From Paraburkholderia sp. IMGN_8 (lineage in GTDB: Bacteria; Pseudomonadota; Gammaproteobacteria; Burkholderiales; Burkholderiaceae): a stretch of DNA of 64,000 nt. Position numbers and translations under genes: made by a program. Where the stretch lies: the NCBI RefSeq assembly GCF_038050405.1, contig NZ_CP150900.1, forward strand, positions 4,588,001-4,652,000, given 5' to 3'. Below are positions 29,379 to 39,647 of the stretch, in pieces. Position 1 is the first letter of the stretch. Every line of letters begins with the position of its first letter. The notes under the pieces were generated by a model that had not been told where the DNA came from, made no database searches, and saw only the letters and a list, made by a program, of their open reading frames with translations.

Positions 29379-30187
29379 ACCGCCGCTGAGGTGCGCGTAT
29401 AGCGTTGCGCCGGAACCTTGTGCGAGAGGTTCGGTTGCAGTTGCAGGCGGGCGCTGTTGAAGCGCTCCCAATCGGCCGCGTCCGGTAGCGACGGGATCGT
29501 CACCAGTTCACCTTGATCGAGGGCCACGAGCGCGGCGTCCACCATATCCTCGGCGGTCATCACGATCTGCGCGGGCAGATGCTCGACCGCGAGGCCGGCA
29601 CGGTCCCAGAACGCGGTGCTGGTGGCGCCGGGCAGCACGGCTTGCAACTGCACGCCCTTGCCGCCGACTTCATGATGCAGCGACTGCGTCAGATTCAACA
29701 CATAGGCTTTGGTGCCGCTATAGGTGCCGTTCAGCGTCTCCGGCGACAGCGCGACGATCGACGAGATATTGATCACGATACCGTTCGCCCGCTCGACGAA
29801 ACCCGGCACCGCCGCCGCGGTGAGACGCGTAAGGGCCGTCACGTTCAACTCGATCATCTTGTCGAGTTCGTCGACGTCCGAGTCGATCAGCGACGCCGTC
29901 GCGCCCACGCCCGCGTTGTTGACCAGCATCGTGATACTGCTATCCGTGCGCAGGCGCTCTTCGATGCGACGCGTGTCGGCCTTGACGGTCAGATCGGCGG
30001 CGACGATTTCAACGTGGCGGCCGGTCTCACGGGTGAGGCGCTCGGCCACATCGGTCAGGCCCTTCACGTTGCGCGCCACCAGAATCAGGTCGTAGCCGCG
30101 CCGCGCGAGGCGGTCCGCGTAAACGGCGCCGATGCCCGACGATGCGCCCGTGATCAATGCCTTGCCTTTGTTTGCTTGCGTTGCCAT
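29375..30187 (-). CDS. Short-chain dehydrogenase/reductase
   Basis: 270 residues. Classical SDR with nucleotide-binding TGASSGIG (about 13-20), NNAGVG, and the catalytic Ser plus YSGTK pair (Tyr-x-x-x-Lys). It has an unusual Tyr-rich C-terminal end ([12 protein letters not shown]). The substrate cannot be told. It is divergent from the GlxA-type regulator at 30369, which probably controls it. Confidence 0.88.
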   Translation of the reverse strand: MATQANKGKALITGASSGIGAVYADRLARRGYDLILVARNVKGLTDVAERLTRETGRHVEIVAADLTVKADTRRIEERLRTDSSITMLVNNAGVGATASLIDSDVDELDKMIELNVTALTRLTAAAVPGFVERANGIVINISSIVALSPETLNGTYSGTKAYVLNLTQSLHHEVGGKGVQLQAVLPGATSTAFWDRAGLAVEHLPAQIVMTAEDMVDAALVALDQGELVTIPSLPDAADWERFNSARLQLQPNLSHKVPAQRYTRTSAAV

Positions 30188-30368
30188 GGAAACTCTCCTT
30201 ACGGGCGGCAGGCGTCGACGCTTGCGCCCTGATCGTTGAATGGGAAAACCGATGACTTCCCCGCAGTCGCCGCTTTGCTTGAGGCGGTCTTGCGGTGTTG
30301 ACGAACGAAGTCTAGGCGCGTAGCCTGCTGTCTCAAATGTCGTATTTACCTCGTTTTAGGACATCGCG

Positions 30369-31304
30369 ATGAAACGTATTGGCGTGGTGGTTTTCCCCGG
30401 CTTCCAGATCCTCGATATGGTCGCGATCTCCGTCTTCGAGCTGGCGAACATGGAAGCTCCGCAGCCGGAGTACGAGGTGGAAGTCATCTCCGAGCACGGC
30501 GGGCTGGTGCGCAGTTCGTCCGGCGTGCAGATCGCGACGCAGCCGTTCGGCGATCCGTCGTACGACACGGTGGTCGTCACGGGTGCGCTGTCGATCGAAC
30601 CGTCTTCGCCGGGGTTGCTGGCCTTTCTAGGCGAGGCGCTGGCCGCGTCCCGCCGCACCACCAGCATCTGCACCGGCGCCTTCGTGCTGGCCGAAGCGGG
30701 CATTCTCGACGGCCGGCACGCCACGACCCACTGGCGCTTCGCCCGCGAATTGCAGCAGCGCTATCCCGAGGTTCGTATGGATGAAGACCGCATCTTTATC
30801 GTCGACGGATCGGTGTGGACGTCGGCCGGCATGACCGCGTGCATCGATCTGTGTCTGGCGCTCGTCGAAAACGATCTTGGCATCGACGTCTCGCGCGCGG
30901 TCGCCAAGAAGATGGTGGTCTATCACCGGCGCACCGGCGGGCAATCGCAGTTCTCGGCCATGCTCGATCTGGAGCCCAAATCCGATCGGATTCAGGACGC
31001 GCTGTCGTACGCGAAGAATCATCTGCGCGAGCCGCTGACGGTCGAACAGCTCGCCGACGTCGCGCACCTGAGCCCGCGCCAGTTCAGCCGTGCCTTCCGC
31101 GACGAGACGCGGCAGTCGCCGGCAAAGGCCATCGAGGCGCTGCGCGTGGAAGCCGCGCGCTCGATGCTCGAAGCCGGCCGTCATTCGATGGAAGCGGTCG
31201 CCGCCGAAACCGGTTTTATCGATACCGAACGGATGCGGCGCGCCTTTCTGCGGGCGTTCGGCCAGCCGCCGCAAGCGATCAAACGGGCGGCGCGCGCGTT
31301 GTAA
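30369..31304 (+). CDS. GlxA-family AraC-type transcriptional regulator (DJ-1/PfpI + HTH)
   Basis: 311 residues. N-terminal DJ-1/PfpI-like domain starting MKRIGVVVFPGFQILDMVAI, with the nucleophile-elbow region SICTGAFVLAEAGIL. C-terminal AraC domain with two HTH motifs (VEQLADVAHLSPRQFSRAFRDE and MEAVAAETGFIDTERMRRAF). The ligand is unknown. It is divergent from the SDR gene across a 181-bp intergenic region, the usual arrangement for regulation of its neighbour. Confidence 0.9.
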   Translation: MKRIGVVVFPGFQILDMVAISVFELANMEAPQPEYEVEVISEHGGLVRSSSGVQIATQPFGDPSYDTVVVTGALSIEPSSPGLLAFLGEALAASRRTTSICTGAFVLAEAGILDGRHATTHWRFARELQQRYPEVRMDEDRIFIVDGSVWTSAGMTACIDLCLALVENDLGIDVSRAVAKKMVVYHRRTGGQSQFSAMLDLEPKSDRIQDALSYAKNHLREPLTVEQLADVAHLSPRQFSRAFRDETRQSPAKAIEALRVEAARSMLEAGRHSMEAVAAETGFIDTERMRRAFLRAFGQPPQAIKRAARAL

Positions 31305-31384
31305 CAGATGTGGTGGACAATACCGGCGAGAGCGGTGAGAGCAGCAAAACCCTGATTCGTACCGGCAACCAGAGAGGACGCGCA

Positions 31385-31810
31385 ATGAACTACGACGACA
31401 GCAATCCCTTCGCAAGGATTCTGCGTGGCGAACTACCCTGCATCAAAGTCGCGGAAACCGACGCGGCGCTCGCCTTCATGGACTTGATGCCGCAAGCCGA
31501 CGGTCACGTGCTGGTCGTGCCGAAGGAAGCGGCAGTGGAGATTTTCGAGCTGTCGGATGCGTCGGTAGTCGCTTGCATGCGGATGACGCAGAAGCTGGCC
31601 ATCGCCCTGCGCGCGGCCTTGCGCCCGGACGGCATGTTCATCGGACAGTTCAACGGCAGCGCGGCGGGACAAACCGTGCCGCACGTGCATTTTCACGTGA
31701 TTCCGCGCTGGGAGGGGGAGCCGTTGCGCATGCACGCCCGCGACGTCGCCGATGCCGCCACGCTCGAAGCGCTCGCCAAACGCATCCGCGAGCATTGGCG
31801 CGTAGATTGA
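31385..31810 (+). CDS. HIT-family nucleotide-binding hydrolase
   Basis: 141 residues from MNYDDSNPFARILRGELPC; the longer open frame starting at 30815 is a shadow of the regulator. The histidine triad HVHFHVIPRW carries the catalytic His. HIT proteins hydrolyse nucleotide phosphoramidates or dinucleoside polyphosphates. It is 80 bp downstream of the regulator and may be co-transcribed. Confidence 0.92.
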   Translation: MNYDDSNPFARILRGELPCIKVAETDAALAFMDLMPQADGHVLVVPKEAAVEIFELSDASVVACMRMTQKLAIALRAALRPDGMFIGQFNGSAAGQTVPHVHFHVIPRWEGEPLRMHARDVADAATLEALAKRIREHWRVD

Positions 31811-31834
31811 GCGGGGCTCGGGCGGTTAAGCGCG

Positions 31835-31858
31835 CAAAAAAACCCGCGTACAGCGGGT
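31835..31858 (-). terminator. Leftward terminator
   Basis: ACCCGC-GTACA-GCGGGT, followed on the minus strand by TTTTTTT. It ends the leftward small membrane protein gene at 31981-32160. Confidence 0.75.
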
Positions 31859-31980
31859 CGGGTCCAGGCTAATACAGGGAAAGGTCGAGTCGGCAAATGT
31901 CATGCTGAAGGCATAACGTAGCGAACCGCGCCGCGACGCGGCGTCACGGTTCGCGCAGCACCAGCACACCCCGCGACGAC

Positions 31981-32160
31981 TCAAGGACGATTCCGCATGC
32001 GACGCAACGGATGCCGCCAGTCAATACGGTGAGGCGGTACATCCATGTGTCGCAACTCCTGCTGATGCCTATGCTCTTGCCACAATTCGTCGGAGAAAAG
32101 CAACGCGACAATCACGAGTGGCACGACCAGAAACGCGCCCAGTATCAGTTGCTCGATCAT
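31981..32160 (-). CDS. Small single-pass membrane protein
   Basis: 59 residues: an N-terminal hydrophobic helix (IEQLILGAFLVVPLVIVALLF, about 2-22) followed by a basic, His/Arg-rich cytoplasmic-looking tail (WQEHRHQQELRHMDVPPHRIDWRHPLRR). A GGAGG-type site precedes the ATG at 32160, and a good terminator lies about 120 bp past the stop. The family is not recognised. It falls just under common ORF length cutoffs. Confidence 0.65.
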   Translation of the reverse strand: MIEQLILGAFLVVPLVIVALLFSDELWQEHRHQQELRHMDVPPHRIDWRHPLRRMRNRP

Positions 32161-32424
32161 GGTAGCCTCCGATCGCTAGTGCATGATTTCATTGTAGAGC
32201 AGCACGCGTACCCACACGGTGTCACACCACTCATAATTTTGCGATAACCCGTCTGCGACAATGCGACGCCCTGCCCTCGCCGAATCTGCGCGCCGTCTCG
32301 CTCTTTGCAAAATCGCGCTGCTGCGGCTGCATGCGTTGCAAGAACTCCCTGCGCTGCGGCCGGACTAACAGAAACGCGCGCCTCGGCTCGCCTATTCAAA
32401 CGAATAAGTCTCAAGGGGAATCCA

Positions 32425-32967
32425 ATGACTACCGAACGCAGCAACGAACTCACGTTGCGCCCACTCGAGCGAACCGATCTGCGGTTCGTCCACGAAGTGA
32501 ACAACAACGCGAAAATCATGCGTTACTGGTTCGAAGAGCCATACGAAACGTTTTCCGAGCTGACCCAACTGTACGACCAGCACGTGCACGATCTGCGCGA
32601 GCGGCGCTTCGTCGCGATCGATAACGCGGGCGAAACCGTTGGCGTCGTGGAGTTGATCGAACTGGACTATATCCACCGGCGCGGTGAGTTCCAGATCATC
32701 ATCGCGCCGCATGCACAGGACCGCGGCTACGCCACCCTCGCCACGCAGCTCGCGATCGACTATGCGTTTTCAGTGCTGAATCTGCGCAAGATCTATCTGA
32801 TTGTCGATACGTCGAACACGGCCGCCATCCATGTCTATGAGAAGTGCGGTTTCAAGCATGAGGCCGAGCTGATCGAAGAGTTTTTTGGCAATGGCCAGTA
32901 TCACAACGCCTTGCGCATGTGCATGTTTCAGTCCGAGTTCTTTGCGACCCATCAGCGCGGCGATTGA
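32425..32967 (+). CDS. speG: GNAT acetyltransferase, SpeG-like (spermidine N-acetyltransferase)
   Basis: 180 residues from [19 protein letters not shown], preceded by AAGGGGAATCC. The GNAT fold matches Spe[11 protein letters not shown]...[14 protein letters not shown] at the N-terminus, the acetyl-CoA region [18 protein letters not shown], and [18 protein letters not shown] near the end. SpeG inactivates excess spermidine by acetylation. Stand-alone gene. Confidence 0.85.
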   Translation: MTTERSNELTLRPLERTDLRFVHEVNNNAKIMRYWFEEPYETFSELTQLYDQHVHDLRERRFVAIDNAGETVGVVELIELDYIHRRGEFQIIIAPHAQDRGYATLATQLAIDYAFSVLNLRKIYLIVDTSNTAAIHVYEKCGFKHEAELIEEFFGNGQYHNALRMCMFQSEFFATHQRGD

Positions 32968-33422
32968 GCCGCTGTCTCGCACGGCGCGCGCTGGCGCGTC
33001 GCCCTGTGCGCGCCCGGTTGTCAGACCTGGCACCTTTTCTCTTCTGCACATACACCGTTATTTCGCGATTTTTCTTTAGTCGGTTGAATGACTTTGTGTG
33101 CAATGCACCAAGTCCAGGCGTTAATTGTATTAAATCGCTTAATTGGCGCTGCGCGTTTACGCGAATACGAACCGCAAAGCTTTACTGGTTAAAGCGGTGC
33201 GCCCTGCCCGTCTTTTAGTTATCCGTTTCAATCCTGCGTCTTGAAGACTTTGCTTGCCGGTTAACGAGGTGCGGCAGCAGGTGCGACAATTCGCCGCTGT
33301 TGCGACCGCACACAAGATGTGCTTGTCGTTCGCTCGCGTTCTCCTAAAGTGCGAGTTGCGGGTTCGACGTTGAAGTTAAATACATAGCTAACCTGAGTAA
33401 TAAACCCGCACCGGAGGAACAT
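32968..33422. other. Gene-free 455-bp intergenic region
   Basis: No credible coding frame. It is noticeably more AT-rich than its surroundings at 33040-33200 and ends with a CCGGAGGAAC ribosome-binding site for the exported protein. It may carry promoters or a transferred fragment. Confidence 0.5.
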
Positions 33423-33761
33423 ATGAAATCGCGAATCGCCCTTCTTTTCGCCATTGCGGGTTTGGCTGCCGCTTCTGTTCAAGCGCAAGACGTTGTCGTC
33501 AAGCCGCAGCAAACCATCCAGTTCAAGGCGAATGCGTATGGCTGCCTGTCGAAGGATAAACTCGACGCCGCCGATCAGCATGCGCAAGCCGGTGAACAGC
33601 AAAAGATGCAGGAATTCTTCTCCGGATACCAGTGCATTTCAACGCCTGAAAATTCGAGTTTCCGGGTGGTCCGCGTGGTTGGGCATGACGTCGAATTCGT
33701 GAATTCCGCTAATAGCGATACGCAAGGCCTCTGGGCTAACGATCGATTCATCAAGCAATAA
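33423..33761 (+). CDS. Small exported protein of unknown function
   Basis: 112 residues with a signal peptide (MKSRIALLFAIAGLAAASVQAQ, cut after AQA/VQA). The mature part has two Cys (AYGCLSKDKLD and GYQCISTPENSS), probably disulfide-bonded. Preceded by GGAGGAAC and followed by a rho-independent terminator, so it is a single-gene unit. Confidence 0.8.
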   Translation: MKSRIALLFAIAGLAAASVQAQDVVVKPQQTIQFKANAYGCLSKDKLDAADQHAQAGEQQKMQEFFSGYQCISTPENSSFRVVRVVGHDVEFVNSANSDTQGLWANDRFIKQ

Positions 33762-33853
33762 GCGCCCGCGCTCCGGCGAAACGCCGGACGCGGTTCGTGT
33801 TGTCAATCCTCTGACTTCAAAAGCCGGAGGCGGTGAACCTGTGAGTTATAAAT

Positions 33854-33882
33854 CGGCTGGGCGAATTGCCCGGCCGTTTTTA
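33854..33882 (+). terminator. Terminator after the exported protein gene
   Basis: CGGCTGGGC and GCCCGGCCG pair across GAATT, followed by TTTTTATT. Confidence 0.8.
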
Positions 33883-33913
33883 TTGGTGGCTCCAGCCTGA
33901 TTGCTGAAGCGAA

Positions 33914-33949
33914 TAAAAAAAACCGATGCGGATTGTCGGTCCGCATCGG
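33914..33949 (-). terminator. Terminator of the arabinose operon
   Basis: CCGATGCGGA and TCCGCATCGG (33923-33949) form a 10-bp stem, followed on the minus strand by eight T. It lies about 55 bp past the dehydratase stop. Confidence 0.88.
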
Positions 33950-34002
33950 CAGCACGCCTTCTCGCAAAGCGCAGGAACAACCGTCAAACGGTCAAACGTC
34001 GA

Positions 34003-35736
34003 TCAATGCGAATCGCGCGGCACTGGCGCGCCGCTCGATCCCACCAGGAAGTCTAGATCCGCGCCCTGATCTGCTTGCAGCACATGTTCGACGTAAAGCT
34101 TGTAGTAGCCGCGCCTGGGCGGTTCCGGTGGCTGCCATGCGGCGCGGCGGCGCGCCAGTTCGGCGTCGGAGACATCCAGATGCAGGCGCCGTGCTTCGAC
34201 GTCGAGTTCGATCATGTCGCCGGTCTGCACGAACGCGAGCGGCCCGCCTGCCGCCGCTTCCGGCGACACGTGCAACACCACCGCGCCGTATGCCGTGCCG
34301 CTCATGCGTCCGTCGGAAATGCGCACCATGTCCGTAATGCCCTTTTGCAGCACCTTCTTCGGCAGCGGCATGTTGCCGACTTCGGCAAAGCCCGGATAGC
34401 CCTTCGGCCCCGCGCCCTTGAGCACCATGATGCAGTGCTCGTCGATCTCGAGCGACTCGTCGTCGATCTTCGCGTGCAATTCCTCGATGTTCTCGAACAC
34501 CACCGCGCGTCCGCGATGCTTCAGCAAATGCGCTGTGGCCGCCGACGGCTTGATCACCGCGCCGTTCGGCGCCAGGTTGCCCTTCAGCACCGCAATGCCC
34601 GCCTTCGGCTTGAATGGCTCCGCGAAAGTCGTGATGACTTTCTCGTCATGGTTCGGCGCGTTGCGCACGTTGTCCCAGATCGTCTTGCCGTTGACGGTCA
34701 GCGCATCGCGATGCAGCAGCCCTTGCTCGCCGAGTTGCTTGAGCACGGCCGGCAGACCACCCGCGTAGTAAAAGTCCTCCATCAAATATTCGCCTGACGG
34801 CTGCAGATTCACCAGACACGGCACGTTCGATCCCAACTCCCAATCTTCCAGCGAAAGTTCGACGCCGATCCGCTTAGCCAGCGCGATCAGATGGACGACC
34901 GCGTTGGTCGAGCCGCCGATCGCCGCATTCGTGCGGATCGCGTTTTCGAACGCCTGGCGCGTGAGGATCTTGTCCATCGTCAGGTCCTCGCGAACCATCT
35001 CGACGATGCGCCGCCCAGCGAGATGCGCGAGCACTTGCCGGCGTGCATCGACAGCGGGGATCGCCGCGTTGTGCGGCAAGCCCATGCCGAGCGATTCGAC
35101 CATCGAGGCCATCGTCGATGCCGTACCCATGGTCATGCAATGGCCGCGCGAGCGGTTCATGCACGATTCGGCTTCGGTGAATTCCTCCTGCGTCATCGAG
35201 CCGGCGCGCACTTCCTCCGACATTTGCCAGACGCCCGTGCCAGAGCCGATATGTTTGCCGCGAAAACGACCGTTCAGCATCGGCCCGCCCGACACCGCGA
35301 GCGACGGCAGATTGCACGAGGCCGCGCCCATCAGCAGCGCCGGCGTGGTCTTGTCGCAGCCGACCAGCAGAATCACCCCATCCATCGGATTGCCGCGAAT
35401 CGACTCCTCGACATCCATCGACGCGAGGTTGCGAAACAGCATTGCGGTAGGCCGCAGATTGGTCTCGCCGAGCGACATCACCGGAAACTCCAACGGCAAA
35501 CCGCCCGCTTCGTGCACGCCTTTTTTCACGTACTCGGCAAGCTCGCGAAAATGCGCGTTGCACGGCGTCAGCTCGGACCACGTATTGCAGATGCCGATCA
35601 CCGGACGCCCGTCGAATTCGTCATGCGGAATGCCCTGGTTTTTCATCCACGAGCGATGCAGAAAGCCGTCGCGGTCCTTGAGGCCGAACCACGCCTGGCT
35701 GCGCAGCGGCTTTTTAGTCTGGTTCGAATCAGCCAT
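34003..35736 (-). CDS. IlvD/Edd-family dehydratase, probable L-arabinonate dehydratase
   Basis: 577 residues from MADSNQTKKPLRSQ, with CAGGAG upstream. Fe-S cluster ligand regions are visible (GICNTWSE, LVGCDKTTPA), as are the family motifs NRSRGHCMTMGTAST and ISDGRMSG. IlvD-type dehydratases remove water from sugar acids or branched-chain intermediates. The adjacent AraFGH-type transporter and semialdehyde dehydrogenase-like gene point to the non-phosphorylating L-arabinose pathway (L-arabinonate to 2-keto-3-deoxy-L-arabonate). Last gene of the leftward operon. Confidence 0.85.
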   Translation of the reverse strand: MADSNQTKKPLRSQAWFGLKDRDGFLHRSWMKNQGIPHDEFDGRPVIGICNTWSELTPCNAHFRELAEYVKKGVHEAGGLPLEFPVMSLGETNLRPTAMLFRNLASMDVEESIRGNPMDGVILLVGCDKTTPALLMGAASCNLPSLAVSGGPMLNGRFRGKHIGSGTGVWQMSEEVRAGSMTQEEFTEAESCMNRSRGHCMTMGTASTMASMVESLGMGLPHNAAIPAVDARRQVLAHLAGRRIVEMVREDLTMDKILTRQAFENAIRTNAAIGGSTNAVVHLIALAKRIGVELSLEDWELGSNVPCLVNLQPSGEYLMEDFYYAGGLPAVLKQLGEQGLLHRDALTVNGKTIWDNVRNAPNHDEKVITTFAEPFKPKAGIAVLKGNLAPNGAVIKPSAATAHLLKHRGRAVVFENIEELHAKIDDESLEIDEHCIMVLKGAGPKGYPGFAEVGNMPLPKKVLQKGITDMVRISDGRMSGTAYGAVVLHVSPEAAAGGPLAFVQTGDMIELDVEARRLHLDVSDAELARRRAAWQPPEPPRRGYYKLYVEHVLQADQGADLDFLVGSSGAPVPRDSH

Positions 35737-35789
35737 GAAATCTCCTGTTGGCAAACATGTAGCGGGGGGCGCCTAGCCCGGGGCGCGCA

Positions 35790-36794
35790 TCAGTGCACGC
35801 GCTTGCTGCGGCGGTACTGATCGAACAGCACCGCGAGCAGCAGAATCCCGCCGCGAATCAGGTATTGATAGAAGGTCGGCACGTTCATCAGGCTCATTGC
35901 GTCCTGCACGGAGCCCATGATCAGCACGCCGACCAGCACACCGGAAATCGTCGCGACGCCGCCCGTCAGCGATACGCCACCGAGCACGCACGCGGAAATC
36001 ACGCCGAGTTCGAGCCCGACCGACGTTTTCGGGTCGCCCAGACTCATCCGCGAGGCAAGCATCACGCCGGCAAAGCCGGTGACGAGCCCTTGCAATACGA
36101 ACACTGTGATCTTGATCCGCGTAACCGGCAAGCCCGCGAGCAATGCCGCCTCGCTATTGCCGCCCACAGCGAGCACGTTCTTGCCGAACACCGTTTTCTT
36201 CAGCAGAAAGCCGAACAGCACGAAGCCCACGATGTTGCTCCAGATCGGATACGAAATGCCGAGGAACGCGCCGCCGCCGAGGTCGAAGAAACGCTCTTCG
36301 GAGATCATTACCGCGTCGCCGTTCGACGTGATGAACGCGAGGCCGCGCACGACCTCCATCATCGCGAGCGTGACGATCAGCGAGTTGATCTTGTAGCGCG
36401 CGACCAGTACGCCGTTCACGAGCCCGACCGCGCCGCCCGCGAGCACACCGGCTGCCACGCCGAGCAACACGCTATGCGTCGCGGTGATCAAGGTGGAAGC
36501 GACCACACCCGCGAACGCAACAATCGACGCGACCGACAAATCCACTTCGCCCAGCGCGAGCACGAACATCATCGTCACGGAGATCGAGCCGATTAGCGTG
36601 ACGGACAGCAGCAAGCCCTGGATATTGCGCGAGCTCAGGAAATCGGGCACGGTGAACGATAAAGCCGCGAACAGGATGATGAACACCATCACGATGCCGG
36701 ACTTGTTGATCAGATCCCACGTGCGCGCGGCGCGTGCGCCTAGACCCGCGGAGGCGACGGCTGGAGTAGAGGAGTCGGTGGAAGGTGTGTGCAT
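35790..36794 (-). CDS. araH: Sugar ABC transporter permease, AraH type
   Basis: 334 residues with about ten hydrophobic segments and the RbsC/AraH family pattern (GEVDLSVASIVAFAGV, VNGVLVARYKINSLIVTLAMMEVVRG). Forms the membrane channel for AraFG-driven uptake. It begins 41 bp after araG and 53 bp before the dehydratase. Confidence 0.9.
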   Translation of the reverse strand: MHTPSTDSSTPAVASAGLGARAARTWDLINKSGIVMVFIILFAALSFTVPDFLSSRNIQGLLLSVTLIGSISVTMMFVLALGEVDLSVASIVAFAGVVASTLITATHSVLLGVAAGVLAGGAVGLVNGVLVARYKINSLIVTLAMMEVVRGLAFITSNGDAVMISEERFFDLGGGAFLGISYPIWSNIVGFVLFGFLLKKTVFGKNVLAVGGNSEAALLAGLPVTRIKITVFVLQGLVTGFAGVMLASRMSLGDPKTSVGLELGVISACVLGGVSLTGGVATISGVLVGVLIMGSVQDAMSLMNVPTFYQYLIRGGILLLAVLFDQYRRSKRVH

Positions 36795-36835
36795 GATGTC
36801 TATTCCGTTTTCAATGGCGCGATTCAGTTGGCGCC

Positions 36836-38386
36836 TTAGCGAGGCAATGCGAGCTTGATCAATGCGTCGGGCGTGGCCTGCGCCTTCGGCAGATCGCCGA
36901 CAATGCGGCCTTCCTTCATCACGATCACGCGATCCGCTACGCCGATCACTTCAGCCAGATCGCTCGACACGACGATCACGGTGCGGCCCGCTTCGGCAAG
37001 CCCATATAGCAGGCCGTAAATCTCGCTGCGCGCGCCGACGTCGATACCGCGTGTGGGCTCGTCCATCAGGAACACGTCGATGTCTTCAGCAAGCCAGCGC
37101 GACAGGATCACCTTCTGCTGATTGCCGCCGGAGAGGGTGCCGATCGGCGTCTCGCCGTTGCGCGTCTTGATCGCGAGCTTGCCGATGAACTCTTTGGCGC
37201 TCTGCGCTTCCTTGCGGCCGTTGAGCACGTTGAAGCGGCTGAAGTGGCGGCGGCAACTGATGTTGAGGTTGTCCGAAACGGAGGCGATCGACACGATGCC
37301 TTCCTGCTTGCGGTCTTCGGGGCACAACGCGACGCCCGCGCGGACCGCATCGCGCGGCGTGGTGAAACGCACGCGCTTGCCTTTGAGCGTGATCTCGCCT
37401 GCGGTCGGTTTCTCGGCGCCGTAGATCAGCTTCATCAACTCGGAACGGCCGGCGCCGACCAGTCCAAAGAAGCCGAGAATTTCACCTTTACGTGCCGCAA
37501 AAGTAGCCGGTTCGCGCAGGCCGCGTCCCATCAAACCTTTGACGTCGAGTTGCACGTCGCCGATATCGCGCGAGCGGTAGCCGTACACGTCGGCGATCGA
37601 ACGGCCCACCATGCAGCTGATCAATCGATCGCGATCGAGTCCGGTCCCCGCCTCGAACGTATCGATGCGGCGGCCGTCGCGAAACACCGTCACGCGATCG
37701 CACAGTTCATAGACCTCATCCATCCGATGCGTGACGTAGATGATCGCGCGGCCCTCGGCCTTCAGCGCGCGAATGATCCGGAACAACTGAGCGGTTTCAC
37801 GCGACGACAAGGAACTGGTCGGCTCATCGAACGCAATCACGCGTGCATCGCGCATCAGCGCCTTGCCGATTTCGATCATTTGCCGCTGCCCGATCGACAG
37901 ATTCTTGACCTGCTGCGCCGGATCGATCTTTTCACCTAGCCGTTCGAGTTCGCGAACAGCGCGTGCAACCAGTGCTTTTTCGTCCAGCACACCGAAACGA
38001 TTGGGCAGGGCGCCGAGCATCAGGTTTTCCGCAACCGTCAGCTCCGGCACCAGATGCAGTTCCTGATAGATGATCGCGACGCCCGCCGCGATGGCCGCCT
38101 TGGTGGTGATGAACTGCTGCTCGACGCCGTCGAGCGACAAGGTGCCTGCGGCCGGCTGATTCACACCGGACAGCACCTTGAGCAGCGTCGATTTGCCGGC
38201 GCCGTTTTCGCCCATCAAGCCGTGCACTTCACCGCGGCGCACGTCGAGCGACACCTGATCGAGCGCGAGTACGCCTGGAAAGCGCACGGTGATGCCGTCG
38301 AGTTGCAGATATGGCTCGGCGGACGCGAGGGCGGGCGAGGGCGCTTGCGCGGAAAGCGCCGCTTCGTCAGTGTGGGAAACCGTCAT
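36836..38386 (-). CDS. araG: Sugar ABC transporter ATP-binding protein, AraG type
   Basis: 516 residues, a tandem ATPase. The first half has Walker [10 protein letters not shown], signature [15 protein letters not shown] and Walker [12 protein letters not shown]. The second half has the degenerate P-loop [10 protein letters not shown], signature [15 protein letters not shown] and Walker [13 protein letters not shown]. This is the normal RbsA/AraG arrangement. It powers import of the AraF-bound sugar. Confidence 0.92.
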   Translation of the reverse strand: MTVSHTDEAALSAQAPSPALASAEPYLQLDGITVRFPGVLALDQVSLDVRRGEVHGLMGENGAGKSTLLKVLSGVNQPAAGTLSLDGVEQQFITTKAAIAAGVAIIYQELHLVPELTVAENLMLGALPNRFGVLDEKALVARAVRELERLGEKIDPAQQVKNLSIGQRQMIEIGKALMRDARVIAFDEPTSSLSSRETAQLFRIIRALKAEGRAIIYVTHRMDEVYELCDRVTVFRDGRRIDTFEAGTGLDRDRLISCMVGRSIADVYGYRSRDIGDVQLDVKGLMGRGLREPATFAARKGEILGFFGLVGAGRSELMKLIYGAEKPTAGEITLKGKRVRFTTPRDAVRAGVALCPEDRKQEGIVSIASVSDNLNISCRRHFSRFNVLNGRKEAQSAKEFIGKLAIKTRNGETPIGTLSGGNQQKVILSRWLAEDIDVFLMDEPTRGIDVGARSEIYGLLYGLAEAGRTVIVVSSDLAEVIGVADRVIVMKEGRIVGDLPKAQATPDALIKLALPR

Positions 38387-38472
38387 CGAAAGCCTCTAAC
38401 TGGGGGACAACCCGTGCGGGCCGATTTCGCGTAAGCGCAATTCGGCCCGCAACGTGCAGACTCGAATCCTGC

Positions 38473-39477
38473 TTAAATTCCGAGCTCTTTACGCACGTCC
38501 TGCCAGTTGCCGCGCACCATCAGCTTGCCGGTGGTCTGCGTATCGGCGGGCGGCTGCTTGCCGTCCTTGATCCACCCGACGAGGTTCTCCGTGCTCTCCT
38601 TGCCGTGCATCGTCGAACTCACCGCGATCGTGCCGTAGAAGCCCGTCGGTTCCTTCTTCTGGAATTCGGCGAACGCCTCGCCCGCACCGTTGATGCCGAC
38701 CCCGATCACATCCGCTGCCGGAATGTGCAGTTGTTCGGTGGCACGTACGCCGCCCAGCACGCTCTCCTCGTTGAGCGCGAAGATCACCCATTTCTTAATG
38801 TTCGGATGCTGCGCGAGCACCGGCGACGACGCGTTGAAACCGCCTTCGTCGTCGGTGGTCTTTTGCGGCGCGTCGAAGATGTTTTCCTTCTTGAAGCCGC
38901 CGGCGAGCAGCGATTGCGTGGCGCCGTCAGTGCGCAGTTTCGCGGTCGGCAATTCGTAGTTCGTGATGCGCAGCGCGCCGACTTCTTCGGGCTTCCAGCC
39001 ACGGCGCTTCATTTCTTCGGCGATCGCCGTGCCGACCTGATTGCCGATCTTGAACGCGGACATGCCAAGGTGCGGGACGTTCGGCAGCGGCTTGCCGGCC
39101 GAGTCGACCAGTTGATCGTCGACGGTGACGAACTTCATGTTGTAGCGCTTCGCGCGCGCCTGAATTGCCGGTCCGAGGCGCACGTCGGGCGCGCAGATCA
39201 CGAAGCCTTTGGCGCCTTGTGCGCCGAGGTTGTCGATCGCGGCCAGCACTTTTTCGCCGTCAGGCGTGCCGATGTTGACCACCGAGAAGCCGTCCTTCTG
39301 GCCCAGTGCGGTGGCCGCTTTCTGTTCGTTGATGAACCAGGCCTGCTCCGGCATCTTCACGAGGAAGCCGACTTTGAGCGGCTGATCGGCACGCGCGGAA
39401 AGTTGCGCGGCAAAGGGCGCGGCGAGGGCGGCGGCGGCCATCGCGGATAGGGTCAAACGGCGAAGCTTGCTGGTCAT
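38473..39477 (-). CDS. araF: Periplasmic sugar-binding protein, AraF type
   Basis: 334 residues with a signal peptide (MTSKLRRLTLSAMAAAALAAPFAAQLSA). Mature protein begins near DQPLKVGFLVKMPEQAWF; the fold and motifs (ALNEESVLGGVRA, VGVGINGAGEAF) match E. coli AraF, the L-arabinose-binding protein. 86 bp upstream of araG on the same strand. Confidence 0.92.
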   Translation of the reverse strand: MTSKLRRLTLSAMAAAALAAPFAAQLSARADQPLKVGFLVKMPEQAWFINEQKAATALGQKDGFSVVNIGTPDGEKVLAAIDNLGAQGAKGFVICAPDVRLGPAIQARAKRYNMKFVTVDDQLVDSAGKPLPNVPHLGMSAFKIGNQVGTAIAEEMKRRGWKPEEVGALRITNYELPTAKLRTDGATQSLLAGGFKKENIFDAPQKTTDDEGGFNASSPVLAQHPNIKKWVIFALNEESVLGGVRATEQLHIPAADVIGVGINGAGEAFAEFQKKEPTGFYGTIAVSSTMHGKESTENLVGWIKDGKQPPADTQTTGKLMVRGNWQDVRKELGI

Positions 39478-39647
39478 CTCTGTCTCCTGTCGATCGGAGT
39501 TGGCGCTTTAGCGCTTACTCCGGTCCCATGCAACGTAGTTGCTGAGGTTGAAAAGCTGCATTGATTTCGTTTAGTAGCAGCGGGGTCATGCACACCGGCG
39601 TCAGCCGGATGGTGGATAGGCAGTCGGATGCGCGAATGTCATATCGA

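Noticed and set aside
35718..35734. GGTTCGAATC resembling a tRNA T-loop
   Set aside because: Inside the start of the dehydratase gene; no acceptor stem or cloverleaf around it.
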